A stretch of DNA of 64,000 bases from NCBI RefSeq assembly GCF_000014125.1, contig NC_008593.1, positions 930,001 through 994,000 on the forward strand, read 5' to 3'. Positions within the stretch are counted from its first letter, which is position 1. Each line of letters begins with the position of its first letter. Made by a program: the position numbers and the translations under genes. Shown here piece after piece: positions 16,946 to 26,201 of this stretch. Source of the stretch: Clostridium novyi NT (GTDB lineage Bacteria; Bacillota; Clostridia; Clostridiales; Clostridiaceae). A model generated the notes under the pieces. It made no database searches, had not been told where the DNA came from, and saw only the letters and a program-made list of their open reading frames with translations.

Positions 16946-18616
16946 GTGAAGAAAAAAGTACTAGCAGTATTGCCAACTGCAGCCTTAGCGACAACAATGT
17001 TGTTTACAGGATGTGGAAGTGCGAGCAAAGGGGCTAAGGAAGCTGGAAAGACAACAGCTCAAAGTGGAGGTACTTTAAATGTTGATTTACCAGAAATAAA
17101 AACTTTAGACTCAGCTCAATCACAAGATAATATATCAGCAACTCCAATTGGGGCAGCATTTGAAGGACTAACAAGAGCTAATAATGGAAAAATGGAGCTT
17201 GCTGCAGCAAAAGAGTGTAAAGTCTCAGATGACAAAAAAACTTACACATTTACATTAAGAGATTTAAATTGGACTGACGGAAAGCCAGTAACAGCAAAAG
17301 ACTTTGAATATGCATGGAAGAGACTTGTTGATCCAAAAACAAAGGCTCCATATTCAACATTTATAAATGGAATAGTTAAAAATGCATCTAAAATTTCAGA
17401 AGGAAAAGGAAATCCAGAAGAATTAGGAGTTAAAGCTAAAGATGATAAAACTTTAGTTGTAACACTTGAAAAACCAGTACCATTCTTCGAAGAGTTAACA
17501 GCATTCACAGCATTATTTCCAGTAAGACGTGATATAGTTGAAGCTCAAGGAGAAAAATACGGTTCAGATCCAACTAAAATGGTATTCAACGGACCATTCG
17601 TAGTAGAAAGTTGGCAAAAAGGTGGTAAAACTGTATTAAAGAAAAATGATAAATATTATGATGCTAAAGATGTAAAACTTGACGGCGTTGTATTCCAAGA
17701 TATAAAAGAATTACCAACAAAATATCAAATGTTCTCAGCTAAACAATTAGATTCAATTGGAGCTACTGGAGAATATAGAGAAAAATTAAAGATGGATGGA
17801 GAAAAAGGAAAATGCGTATTTAAAACAGCAAAAACTCCTTCTGCATTCTACATGATATATAATATGAATGGAAAAAATAAATTACTTACTAATCCAAAAA
17901 TAAGACTTGCTTTATCTTTAGCAATGGATAGAGAAACATATGTAAACAAGATTTATAAAAGAGGATTTGTAGCATATGGATTAATTCCTGAAACTATAAA
18001 ATGTATAGATAAAGATTTTAGAGCAGAAGTTCCAGAACCATTAAAAGCTGTAATAGCTGAAAAGAAAGATCCAAAAGCATTATTCGTTGAAGGATTAAAA
18101 GAATTAAAAATGGATCCAGATCCATCTAAATATACTTTAAATTATATGTCACAAGGTGCAGCTGCATTTGACAAACAATCAGGTGAATATTTCCAAAATC
18201 AATGGAAAACAAAGATTGGTGTTAATGTAAACATAACACAACCTGCTAGTTTCTCTGATTACCTAACAAAATGTCAATCAGGAGAATTTGAAATAGCAAT
18301 GTCAGGATGGGGTGCAGACTACAACGATCCATCTAGTATGACAGATGTATTCTCTAAATCTAATGGAAATAACCATAGTAAATACTACAATGCAAAATAT
18401 GAAGAAATTATAGCTAAAGCAAATGCTGAATTAGATCCAGCTAAGAGACTTGATTTATTTAAACAAGCAGAACAATTATTAGTAGTTGAGGATGCAGGTA
18501 TAGCTCCAGTATTCTACAAAGACTTAAGTTCAGCTGAACAAAATTATGTAAAAGGAATTCAAAATCCAGCATTTGGAGCAAGCATGGAACTTAAATGGGC
18601 TAGTATTGAAAAATAA
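16946..18616 (+). CDS. oppA: oligopeptide ABC transporter, substrate-binding lipoprotein
   Basis: A 556-residue family 5 solute-binding protein that captures oligopeptides outside the membrane for OppBCDF. GTG 16946 is the start: AAGGGGG (16931-16937) is well placed and the upstream in-frame ATG (16907) is not. The signal peptide (KKKVLAVLPTAALATTMLF) ends in lipobox FTGC. The mature protein has the family signatures TLDSAQ, RDLNWTDGKPVTAKDFEYAWKR and FNGPFVVESW. The C-terminal lobe includes MSGWGADYNDPSSMTD. First gene of the opp operon; a hairpin separates it from oppB, probably making OppA more abundant than the membrane parts. Confidence 0.94.
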   Translation: MKKKVLAVLPTAALATTMLFTGCGSASKGAKEAGKTTAQSGGTLNVDLPEIKTLDSAQSQDNISATPIGAAFEGLTRANNGKMELAAAKECKVSDDKKTYTFTLRDLNWTDGKPVTAKDFEYAWKRLVDPKTKAPYSTFINGIVKNASKISEGKGNPEELGVKAKDDKTLVVTLEKPVPFFEELTAFTALFPVRRDIVEAQGEKYGSDPTKMVFNGPFVVESWQKGGKTVLKKNDKYYDAKDVKLDGVVFQDIKELPTKYQMFSAKQLDSIGATGEYREKLKMDGEKGKCVFKTAKTPSAFYMIYNMNGKNKLLTNPKIRLALSLAMDRETYVNKIYKRGFVAYGLIPETIKCIDKDFRAEVPEPLKAVIAEKKDPKALFVEGLKELKMDPDPSKYTLNYMSQGAAAFDKQSGEYFQNQWKTKIGVNVNITQPASFSDYLTKCQSGEFEIAMSGWGADYNDPSSMTDVFSKSNGNNHSKYYNAKYEEIIAKANAELDPAKRLDLFKQAEQLLVVEDAGIAPVFYKDLSSAEQNYVKGIQNPAFGASMELKWASIEK

Positions 18617-18640
18617 TTAACTGTTTACAAATATATTTTA

Positions 18641-18680
18641 AATACTACAACGAATAGTTTTCGTTGTAGTATTTATGTAT
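18641..18680 (+). terminator. intra-operon attenuating hairpin between oppA and oppB
   Basis: AATACTACAACGAA (18641-18654) pairs perfectly with TTCGTTGTAGTATT (18660-18673) around a 5-nt loop, with only a short T-rich tail (TATGTATTATTT). Partial termination or mRNA 3'-end protection would raise the binding protein relative to the permease. Confidence 0.75.
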
Positions 18681-18767
18681 TATTTATTATACATATATTA
18701 TTAGCAAAGTATTTAAAAAGATTATGTTTTTAATATATACTTATTAATTTTAAAGAGGGGGAAAACA

Positions 18768-19718
18768 ATGGCTAAATATATACTAAAGAGAATAGGGTAT
18801 ATGTTAATAACTTTATGGGTTATAATAACAGCTACTTTTTTCTTAATGAATAGTATACCCGGAGATCCAGTTATGGTGAAAGCTCAAAAACTACCTCCGG
18901 AAATGCAACAACTTATGAGACAACAGTATGGCCTTGATAAGCCATTAACAACTAGATACGTTATTTATTTGAAAAACTTAACTAAAGGACAATTAGGTGA
19001 TTCTTTTATAACACCAGGTTATAATGTACAACAAATCATCAGCGAAAAGTTTCCTAATTCTGCAAGATTAGGGGTTCAAGCAGTATTTATAGGATTAGTT
19101 ATAGGTGTTATATTAGGTATAATAGCGGCATTTAGAAGAAACAGTAATGTAGACTTCTTTGTAATATTCCTTGCAATTATGGGTGTATCAATACCAAGTT
19201 TCGTTTTGGCAGCATTACTCCAAAAGGGATTAGGTGGTACAGGTTCCCTTCCTATAGCAGGTTGGTACAATCCAGGGGATGGAATTGATGGATTTAAATT
19301 CACTGTGCTTCCAACAATAGCACTATGTTTTGGTAGTTTAGCAACTTATGCAAGATACATGAGAACCTCAGTTCTTGATGTAATAGGTAAAGATTATATA
19401 ATTACAGCTAGAGCTAAAGGACTTTCACAAGGAGCAATTGCATGGAAACATATAATAAGAAATGCGATTTTGCCTATTATAACAATATTAGGGCCACAAC
19501 TTGCGGCTATAATAACAGGTTCTATAGTAATAGAAAGAATCTTTGCGATACCAGGTATAGGAAATTCTATGATAGATGCTATACTTACAAATGATTATAA
19601 TATCATAATGGGATTAACTATCTTTTATTCTGCTTTGTATATTGTATCTTTACTAATTGTCGATATTATGTACTCAGTAGTAGATCCAAGAATAAGACTA
19701 ACAGGAGAAAAAAGGTAG
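18768..19718 (+). CDS. oppB: oligopeptide ABC transporter permease OppB
   Basis: A 316-residue inner-membrane permease of the DppB/OppB type with six predicted helices. Start MAKYILKRIGYMLITLWVIITATFFLMNSIPGDP is the hallmark N-terminus. The EAA loop that contacts the ATPase reads DYIITARAKGLSQGAIAWKHIIRNAILP, and the C-terminus has a typical VDPRIRL end. GAGGGGG precedes ATG. oppC begins 12 bases after the stop, so the two are co-translated from one mRNA. Confidence 0.95.
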   Translation: MAKYILKRIGYMLITLWVIITATFFLMNSIPGDPVMVKAQKLPPEMQQLMRQQYGLDKPLTTRYVIYLKNLTKGQLGDSFITPGYNVQQIISEKFPNSARLGVQAVFIGLVIGVILGIIAAFRRNSNVDFFVIFLAIMGVSIPSFVLAALLQKGLGGTGSLPIAGWYNPGDGIDGFKFTVLPTIALCFGSLATYARYMRTSVLDVIGKDYIITARAKGLSQGAIAWKHIIRNAILPIITILGPQLAAIITGSIVIERIFAIPGIGNSMIDAILTNDYNIIMGLTIFYSALYIVSLLIVDIMYSVVDPRIRLTGEKR

Positions 19719-19730
19719 GGGGATATTTAA

Positions 19731-20648
19731 ATGGCTGAATTGAAAAAAGAACAATTTGAAATGATAGGTTGTGAGAATGAAAACTCTGAAGCTATTTTAC
19801 GACCTAACATGACATATTGGCAAGATGCATGGAGAAGATTGAAACAAAACAAAGTAGCCATGTTTTCTATGGGGCTACTTATAGTTATAATTACAATGTG
19901 TATTATTGGACCGTATATAACTAAGCATGGTTACAGTGAACAAATTATGGAAAATATCAATTTAGAACCTAATGGTGAATATTGGTTTGGAACAGATAAC
20001 TTAGGAAGAGATTTATTCTCAAGATTATGGATAGGTGGAAGAGTTTCTATTGCAATTGGTGTCATAGGAACTTTAATAGAAGTTGTTATAGGATGTATTT
20101 ACGGTGGAATTAGTGGATACTTTGGTGGTAGAGTTGACGATATAATGATGAGAATTGTTGAAATACTAAACAGTATTCCATATATGATAGTAGTTATTAT
20201 ACTTTCAATTTACCTAGGACCAGGTATGTCATCACTTTTAATTGCACTATGTATAACTGGATGGACTGGTATGGCTCGTATGGTTAGAGGTCAGGTTCTT
20301 CAACTTAAACAGTCAGAATATGTACTAGCAGCTCAAGCTCTAGGTGGTTCATCTACAAGAATAATATTAAGACATTTAATTCCTAACACTATAGGAATAA
20401 TCATAATATACATGACTTTCGATATACCAGGATTTATATTCTCAGAAGCTTTCTTAAGCTTTATAGGTCTTGGAATAAAACCTCCTGCTACAAGTTGGGG
20501 TGCAATGTGTGCCGCTGGTCAATCAGTAATGGATTTCTATCCATATCAATTAATATTCCCAGCAGCAGCTATATGTTTAACAATGCTTGCATTTAATTTA
20601 TTAGGTGATGGACTAAGAGATGCTCTAGATCCAAAACTTCGTCAGTAG
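19731..20648 (+). CDS. oppC: oligopeptide ABC transporter permease OppC
   Basis: A 305-residue permease partner of OppB. It has the OppC_N type N-terminus (YWQDAWRRLKQNKVAMFSMGLL), the periplasmic signature YWFGTDNLGRDLFSRLWIGGRVS and the EAA loop SEYVLAAQALGGSSTRIILRHLIPN. The C-terminus DGLRDALDPKLRQ is typical. GTAGGGGG site precedes ATG; oppD starts 12 bases downstream. Confidence 0.95.
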   Translation: MAELKKEQFEMIGCENENSEAILRPNMTYWQDAWRRLKQNKVAMFSMGLLIVIITMCIIGPYITKHGYSEQIMENINLEPNGEYWFGTDNLGRDLFSRLWIGGRVSIAIGVIGTLIEVVIGCIYGGISGYFGGRVDDIMMRIVEILNSIPYMIVVIILSIYLGPGMSSLLIALCITGWTGMARMVRGQVLQLKQSEYVLAAQALGGSSTRIILRHLIPNTIGIIIIYMTFDIPGFIFSEAFLSFIGLGIKPPATSWGAMCAAGQSVMDFYPYQLIFPAAAICLTMLAFNLLGDGLRDALDPKLRQ

Positions 20649-20660
20649 GGAGGATAAAAT

Positions 20661-21686
20661 ATGGATAATTTATTAGAAGTAAAAAATTTAAGAGTTTCTT
20701 TCCATACTTATGCTGGTGAAGTTCAATCTGTTAGGGGAGTAAACTTTAACTTAAATAAAGGTGAAACTTTAGCAATTGTTGGTGAATCAGGATGTGGAAA
20801 GACAATAACATCAAAAAGTATAATGAGATTAATACCAATACCACCTGGAGAAATCAAGGAAGGTTCAGAAATACTTTTTGAAGGTAAAGATATTGTAAAA
20901 ATGTCAGAAAAGGAATTAAGAGATATAAGAGGCGGAAAGATAAGTATGATATTCCAAGATCCAATGACATCTCTTAACCCAACTATGAAAGTAGGAAAGC
21001 AAATAGCAGAAAGCTTAATTATTCATAAAGGAATGAATAAGCAAGATGCAATGAAAGAAGCATTAAGAATGCTAAAGGTTGTAAATATACCTAATGCTGA
21101 AAAAAGAATTAATCAATATCCTCATGAATTTTCAGGTGGAATGAGACAAAGAGTTATGATTGCTATAGCTCTTGCCTGCGATCCTAAAATATTAATTGCG
21201 GATGAACCTACAACAGCATTAGACGTAACTATACAATCTCAAATAATGGAACTTATTGCAGAACTTCAAGAAAAACTTGGAACAGCAGTTATACTTATAA
21301 CTCATGACCTTGGAGTTGTTGCAAGTGTTGCACATAAAATTCAAGTAATGTATGCAGGTCAAATTATAGAAAGAGGAACAACAGATGAAATTTTCTATAA
21401 TCCAAAGCATCCATATACATGGGCATTACTTCAATCAGTGCCAAGACTTGATACTAAAAACAAAGACAAACTATATTCATTAAATGGAACACCTCCAGAT
21501 TTAGTACAGCCACCAAAAGGATGTCCTTTTGCATCTAGATGTGAATACTGTATGAAAATTTGTAAAGAGGCTATGCCAGAGGTTACTAAAATTAGTGAAA
21601 CACAAGAAGTTTCATGTTGGTTACAACATCCAATGGCACCAGATGTTGAGCCTCCAATTAATTTAGGAGGTGGAACTAATGAATAA
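20661..21686 (+). CDS. oppD: oligopeptide ABC transporter ATP-binding protein OppD
   Basis: This 341-residue ABC ATPase powers peptide import. Walker A is GESGCGKT, Q-loop region MIFQDPMTSLNP, signature FSGGMRQRVMIA, Walker B ILIADEPTTALD and switch His ILITHDLG. The C-terminal oligopeptide-transporter extension contains Cys residues in GCPFASRCEYCMKIC ... VSCWL, a pattern associated with an Fe-S cluster in some Opp/Dpp ATPases. The last codons overlap the start of oppF by 8 bases, indicating translational coupling. Confidence 0.95.
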   Translation: MDNLLEVKNLRVSFHTYAGEVQSVRGVNFNLNKGETLAIVGESGCGKTITSKSIMRLIPIPPGEIKEGSEILFEGKDIVKMSEKELRDIRGGKISMIFQDPMTSLNPTMKVGKQIAESLIIHKGMNKQDAMKEALRMLKVVNIPNAEKRINQYPHEFSGGMRQRVMIAIALACDPKILIADEPTTALDVTIQSQIMELIAELQEKLGTAVILITHDLGVVASVAHKIQVMYAGQIIERGTTDEIFYNPKHPYTWALLQSVPRLDTKNKDKLYSLNGTPPDLVQPPKGCPFASRCEYCMKICKEAMPEVTKISETQEVSCWLQHPMAPDVEPPINLGGGTNE

Positions 21687-22656
21687 TAATGAAAATTTAG
21701 TTGAAGTAAAGAATCTAAAAAAATATTTTAAAGTAGGAAAAAATGCTACATTAAAGGCAGTAGATGATGTAACTTTTAATATAAGAAAAGGTGAAACTCT
21801 AGGTCTTGTTGGAGAATCAGGATGTGGTAAGACAACTTGTGGTAGAACAGTTCTTGGACTTTATGGTGCTACAGGTGGAAAAGTGTTATTTGAAGGTGTG
21901 GATATTCATAGTCTTAAAGGCAAAGAAAAAAGAGAATTTACAAAACACGCACAAATAATATTCCAAGATCCATATGCTTCATTAGATCCTAGAATGACAG
22001 TAGGAGATATAATAGCAGAAGGAATAGATATTCATGGATTATATACAGGACAAGAAAGAACTGATAAAATCTATAAATTACTTGAACTTGTAGGACTTAA
22101 TAAAGAACATGCTTCAAGATTTCCTCATGAATTTTCAGGGGGACAAAGACAAAGAATAGGTATTGCAAGAGCACTTGCTGTTGAACCTAAATTTATAGTG
22201 TGTGATGAACCTATATCAGCACTTGATGTGTCTATACAAGCACAAGTAGTTAACTTACTTATTGATCTTCAAAGAAAGTTTGATTTAACTTATCTTTTTA
22301 TAGCTCATGATTTATCTATGGTTAAACATATTTCAGATAGAGTAGGGGTTATGTATCTTGGAAACATGGTAGAACTTGCTGATAGTGGTAAGCTGTATGC
22401 AAAACCACTTCATCCATATACTCAAGCATTACTTTCAGCAATACCACTTCCAGATCCAGAAGCTGAAAAATCAAGAAATAGAATAATGTTAGAGGGTGAA
22501 GTTCCGAGTCCTATAAATCCTAAGCCAGGATGTAGATTTGTAGCAAGATGTAGATATGCTACAGAAAAATGTTCTAAGGAAAGACCTGAACTTATAGAAG
22601 TTGAAGATGGACATTATGTTGCATGTCACTTAGTTAAGCCTTCAAAAGAAGACTAA
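21679..22656 (+). CDS. oppF: oligopeptide ABC transporter ATP-binding protein OppF
   Basis: A 325-residue second ATPase of the importer. Walker A is GESGCGKT, Q-loop FQDPYASLDP, signature FSGGQRQRIGIA, Walker B FIVCDEPISALD, and His in FIAHDLSM. The C-terminal Cys set is GCRFVARCRYATEKC ... VACHL, parallel to OppD. ATG 21679 is favoured over GTG 21670 because TAGGAGG (21664-21670) overlaps the GTG and is correctly spaced for ATG. It ends the operon and is followed by a strong terminator. Confidence 0.95.
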   Translation: MNNNENLVEVKNLKKYFKVGKNATLKAVDDVTFNIRKGETLGLVGESGCGKTTCGRTVLGLYGATGGKVLFEGVDIHSLKGKEKREFTKHAQIIFQDPYASLDPRMTVGDIIAEGIDIHGLYTGQERTDKIYKLLELVGLNKEHASRFPHEFSGGQRQRIGIARALAVEPKFIVCDEPISALDVSIQAQVVNLLIDLQRKFDLTYLFIAHDLSMVKHISDRVGVMYLGNMVELADSGKLYAKPLHPYTQALLSAIPLPDPEAEKSRNRIMLEGEVPSPINPKPGCRFVARCRYATEKCSKERPELIEVEDGHYVACHLVKPSKED

Positions 22657-22686
22657 TATTTAAATAGAATATTAATGTTTTAAATA

Positions 22687-22722
22687 AAAACTCCTTATTT
22701 ATTAAAAATAAGGAGTTTTCTT
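22687..22722 (+). terminator. terminator of the opp operon
   Basis: AAAACTCCTTATTT (22687-22700) pairs with AAATAAGGAGTTTT (22706-22719), followed by CTTTA. Confidence 0.85.
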
Positions 22723-22783
22723 TATAGATTATAAAGCTAATATATTGTTTTTATTACTTATAGTAAATTAACAATAGAAAAAG

Positions 22784-22816
22784 AAAGAGAGTATAAGGGT
22801 TAATTATACTCTCTTT
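22784..22816 (-). terminator. terminator of the asd-dapA-dapB operon
   Basis: AAAGAGAGTATA (22784-22795) pairs with TATACTCTCTTT (22805-22816). On the minus strand the stem runs into CTTTTTCTATTG, fitting the end of the dap transcript whose last gene stops at 22821. Confidence 0.85.
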
Positions 22817-22820
22817 TGTA

Positions 22821-23579
22821 TTAGTTTTTAGATTTTATGACATCGTCCATTGTATATAATCCGTTGTTTTTTCCGGCCATGTATTCACAAGCTTTTAAAG
22901 CACCCATTGCAAATACTTCTCTAGACAATGCTGTATGTTTTAATTCTATTATTTCTCCAGCACCGGCAAAAATAACTTCATGTTCTCCAACAATAGAACC
23001 ACCACGAATAGCGTGGATTCCTATTTCATTTTTTTCTCTTTTCTTAATGCCATTTCTACCTTTGTTGAATACTGTATCTTCTTTTATAGAATCTTTTATT
23101 GTGTTTCCTAAAAGAAGGGCAGTTCCACTTGGTGCATCTACTTTTTGATTATGATGTTTTTCGATTATTTCTATATCATAATTTTCGTAAAGCATGGCAC
23201 TTATGTCTTTTAGTATATTGTTAATTAAGTTTATACCAATTGACATATTAGCTGAGTGAAATACAGGTACTATCTTGCTATATTCATCTATTTTATCTAG
23301 TTGTTCTTTGCTATAACCTGTAGTGCATAATACAACAGGAAGGTTATTATCTTTAGAGTAAGATAATAGGGAATCTAATGCATCAGGTCTTGAAAAATCT
23401 AATACTACATCAGCATTAACATCACATTCAGTTATATTTTCAAATATAGGATATTTTAAGCTTTCGTCTTTAAATTTATCAATACCAGCTACTATAGATA
23501 ATCCTTCAAAATTGTTTACGCTTTGAGAAATCATTTTTCCCATTTTACCAGAACAACCACTTAAAATTACTTTAGTCAT
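22821..23579 (-). CDS. dapB: 4-hydroxy-tetrahydrodipicolinate reductase
   Basis: A 252-residue enzyme that reduces the DapA product to tetrahydrodipicolinate with NAD(P)H, in lysine and cell-wall DAP synthesis. The N-terminal dinucleotide motif is GCSGKMGKM (about 8-16). The active-site signature is [18 protein letters not shown], with the catalytic His pair and Lys. ATG 23579 lies 4 bases after the dapA stop. Last gene of a minus-strand asd-dapA-dapB operon. Confidence 0.96.
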   Translation of the reverse strand: MTKVILSGCSGKMGKMISQSVNNFEGLSIVAGIDKFKDESLKYPIFENITECDVNADVVLDFSRPDALDSLLSYSKDNNLPVVLCTTGYSKEQLDKIDEYSKIVPVFHSANMSIGINLINNILKDISAMLYENYDIEIIEKHHNQKVDAPSGTALLLGNTIKDSIKEDTVFNKGRNGIKKREKNEIGIHAIRGGSIVGEHEVIFAGAGEIIELKHTALSREVFAMGALKACEYMAGKNNGLYTMDDVIKSKN

Positions 23580-23583
23580 GGAA

Positions 23584-24474
23584 TTATGCCTCCCTTGAAG
23601 TCTTATTGTAGTTTTCTAAAGCATTTTTTAAAACTTCTAAATTGTTTTCTTCCATATCACATAAAGGAAGTCTTAAAGCACCAACATCCATTCCTTTTAA
23701 GTTCATTGCAGTTTTAATAGGAATAGGATTAGTTTCTATAAATAAAGAGTTTATTACATCTAGCATATCTAGTTGAATTTTTAGAGCTTCGTGAGTTTTA
23801 CCATTCATATATAGATCACATATATCGTGCATTTCTTTTGGATATATATTTGCAGCAACTGAAATTACACCAATTCCACCAAGAGATAATAAAGGTACAA
23901 CTTGATCATCATTTCCTGAATATAAATCTATTTTATCTCTACATAAAGCTTTCATTTCAACTAGTTGTGAAAAATTACCGCTAGCTTCTTTTATAGCTAC
24001 AACATTATTTAAATCACATAACTTCAAAAGAGTTTTAGGAGTTATATTAAGCCCTGTTCTTGAAGGAACATTGTATAAAACTATTGGAATGTTGATAGAG
24101 TCATTTATTGCTTTAAAGTGTTCAAATATTCCTTTTTGAGTTGTTTTATTATAGTAAGGAGTAATTACAAGCACGCCATCAACTCCAATACTCTCAGCCC
24201 ATTTACTCATTTTGATAGCTGCTTCAGTATTATTGCTACCAGTTCCAGCTATTACAGGAATTCTTTTATTTATAGTATCTACAGTAAATTTTATAGTTTC
24301 TTTTCTTTCTTCTTCAGTCATTGTTGATGCTTCGCCAGTAGTACCACAAACTATAATAGCATCTGTACCACATTCAACATGCCAGTTTAAGATTTCTTCT
24401 AATTTTTTAAAGTTTACTTTACCATCTTTAAAAGGAGTGACTAGGGCAACTCCAGAACCTTTAAATAAAGTCAT
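23584..24474 (-). CDS. dapA: 4-hydroxy-tetrahydrodipicolinate synthase
   Basis: A 296-residue (beta/alpha)8 aldolase joining aspartate semialdehyde with pyruvate. Start [12 protein letters not shown], then [10 protein letters not shown], Tyr of YNVPSRTG and Schiff-base Lys in VAIKEASG are all present in order. AAGGAGGAT-type ribosome site lies directly upstream. Middle gene of the operon, 21 bases after asd and 4 bases before dapB. Confidence 0.97.
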   Translation of the reverse strand: MTLFKGSGVALVTPFKDGKVNFKKLEEILNWHVECGTDAIIVCGTTGEASTMTEEERKETIKFTVDTINKRIPVIAGTGSNNTEAAIKMSKWAESIGVDGVLVITPYYNKTTQKGIFEHFKAINDSINIPIVLYNVPSRTGLNITPKTLLKLCDLNNVVAIKEASGNFSQLVEMKALCRDKIDLYSGNDDQVVPLLSLGGIGVISVAANIYPKEMHDICDLYMNGKTHEALKIQLDMLDVINSLFIETNPIPIKTAMNLKGMDVGALRLPLCDMEENNLEVLKNALENYNKTSREA

Positions 24475-24495
24475 ATTTTATCCTCCTTGAAGTGA

Positions 24496-25488
24496 TTATT
24501 TCATTGAAATTATTTTTTCTGCTATTTGAATAGCATTAGATGCAGCACCTTTTCTTATATTGTCAGCAACAACCCAAAGGTTTAATCCGTTATCTAAACT
24601 AAAATCACGACGAATTCTTCCAACGTATACTTCATCATGTCCTTCAGCATCTAATGGAAGAGGGTATACTAAATTTTTAACATCGTCTTTTAGTGATATG
24701 CCCTCAGTATTTTTATATAAACTAAAAATATCTTCTATTTCAAAAGGGTTTTCAAGTTCAACATTTATACTTTCGCTATGTCCATAAAATACAGGAACTC
24801 TAGCAGTTGTAGCTGTGATTTTGATATTGTTATCGTGGAAAATCTTTTGAGTTTCATTTATCATTTTCATTTCTTCTTTTGTATATCCGTTATCTAAGAA
24901 GTCATCTATATGAGGTAAGATATTTCCAGCTATAGGATGTGGAAATTTTGTTGGAGCTTCTCCGTTATAACCGTTTTTCAAATCATTAAATCCGCCAACA
25001 CCAGCACCTGATACTGCTTGATAAGTTGAGTATACAATTCTTTTTATTCCGTATTTATCATATAAAGGTTTTAAAGCTACTACAGCTTGTATTGTAGAGC
25101 AGTTAGGATTTGCTATAATACCTTTATTTAATTTTATATCTTCCGGATTAACTTCAGGTACAACTAAAGGTACTTCTGGATTCATTCTCCAAGCACTACT
25201 ATTGTCAATAACTATAGCGTTATATTTTGCGAATATTGGAGCGTATTCAAGACTTACGCTTCCACCAGCTGAAAATAGAGCAAAATCTATTTTTTTGTTC
25301 TTTATATTATCTTCTTTAAGTTCTTCTACTGTTATTTCACGATCTTTGAATTTAATAACTTTTCCTGCAGATTTTTTAGAAGCAAAAAAATAAAGATTGT
25401 CAATTGGAAAATTTCTTTCAGCTAAAACTTCGATAAACTTGTTTCCTACCATACCGGTAGCCCCTACTACGGCAACATTGTAATTCAT
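24496..25488 (-). CDS. asd: aspartate-semialdehyde dehydrogenase
   Basis: A 330-residue NADPH-dependent enzyme making aspartate semialdehyde, the branch point to lysine/DAP, threonine and methionine. The N-terminal GATGMVGNKF binds NADP; the catalytic Cys is in ANPNCSTIQ; a His motif occurs in GHSESINVELENP and substrate Arg in VGRIRRD. It is the first gene of the operon. GGGGGA precedes ATG 25488. The upstream gap has a weak minus-strand promoter candidate (TTGTTT near 25593, TATAAT at 25571-25566) and no lysine riboswitch. Confidence 0.95.
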   Translation of the reverse strand: MNYNVAVVGATGMVGNKFIEVLAERNFPIDNLYFFASKKSAGKVIKFKDREITVEELKEDNIKNKKIDFALFSAGGSVSLEYAPIFAKYNAIVIDNSSAWRMNPEVPLVVPEVNPEDIKLNKGIIANPNCSTIQAVVALKPLYDKYGIKRIVYSTYQAVSGAGVGGFNDLKNGYNGEAPTKFPHPIAGNILPHIDDFLDNGYTKEEMKMINETQKIFHDNNIKITATTARVPVFYGHSESINVELENPFEIEDIFSLYKNTEGISLKDDVKNLVYPLPLDAEGHDEVYVGRIRRDFSLDNGLNLWVVADNIRKGAASNAIQIAEKIISMK

Positions 25489-25823
25489 AATAAATCCCCC
25501 TATGTTAATGTATTAATTATTCTATTCAAATTTAAAATTATATTATTTTAATATACATTAATATAATTATACAATGTAAATTTAAAAAAACAATTATTTT
25601 TGCGAATTTATATTAAATGTTAAGTATTATGTTTTGAATTTATCAATAGATTAAATAAAAATTTGAGATTATGGCAGTTAATGTTTAAATCATAGGATAA
25701 TTCATACTATGTTTTTTAATTAAAAAATGATAAAGGTTATTTAAAATAAATTAAATTTTAGGGGGTATAAAATCTAGTAAATGGAAATACTAATACTAGT
25801 TTACTAGATGGGAGGAATTTTAA
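25489..25823. other. intergenic region between asd and the SASP gene
   Basis: This 335-base gap separates two divergent genes. It is very AT-rich. I see no L-box lysine riboswitch sequence upstream of asd. On the plus side a stem (ATCTAGTAAA 25772-25781 with TTTACTAGAT 25800-25809) sits immediately before the SASP ribosome-binding site GGGAGG (25810-25815). No sigma-A promoter is evident for the SASP gene, consistent with forespore (sigma-G) expression. Confidence 0.6.
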
Positions 25824-26084
25824 ATGGGTAAAACACCATTAAAAAAAGTAATAAAAGCAAAATTAAAATCTAATACAGAATTAACTGAATTAGAAAAGTT
25901 AAGAGAAAAAATGAAATATGAAATAGCAGAAGAACTTGGACTAAAGGAAAAAGTTGACGCTGAAGGCTGGGGAGGTCTTACAGCTGAAGAGACAGGTAGA
26001 ATAGGTGGAATCATGACAAAGAGAAAAAGAACATTAAAAGTACCTAAAAATGAAGAAATACAAAATATAGATGAGAAAAAATAA
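25824..26084 (+). CDS. small acid-soluble spore protein, alpha/beta-type family member
   Basis: This 86-residue protein carries the alpha/beta SASP core: KMKYEIAEELGL followed by EGWGGLTAEETGRIGGIMTKR, matching the family pattern KYEIA-ELG ... G-L---E-GRIGG-MTK-. Such proteins coat DNA in the spore and protect it from UV and heat, and the GPR protease degrades them at germination. The N-terminus is longer and more basic than in major SASPs, and the C-terminal tail (VPKNEEIQNIDEKK) is acidic/basic mixed. It resembles the minor SspF/Ssp4-type clostridial members. A hairpin directly precedes its ribosome site. Confidence 0.85.
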   Translation: MGKTPLKKVIKAKLKSNTELTELEKLREKMKYEIAEELGLKEKVDAEGWGGLTAEETGRIGGIMTKRKRTLKVPKNEEIQNIDEKK

Positions 26085-26201
26085 TATATTTATAAAATTA
26101 TTTGATTTTTAATGTTATTATATATTATATTAATCAAGTATTTATAGATAAATATTTACATTATAAAAGTAAAAAATATCACAAAGGGGGGAGAAAATAA
26201 T

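Noticed and set aside
25489..25823. Lysine riboswitch upstream of asd
   Set aside because: Region is nearly all A and T and lacks conserved L-box segments.
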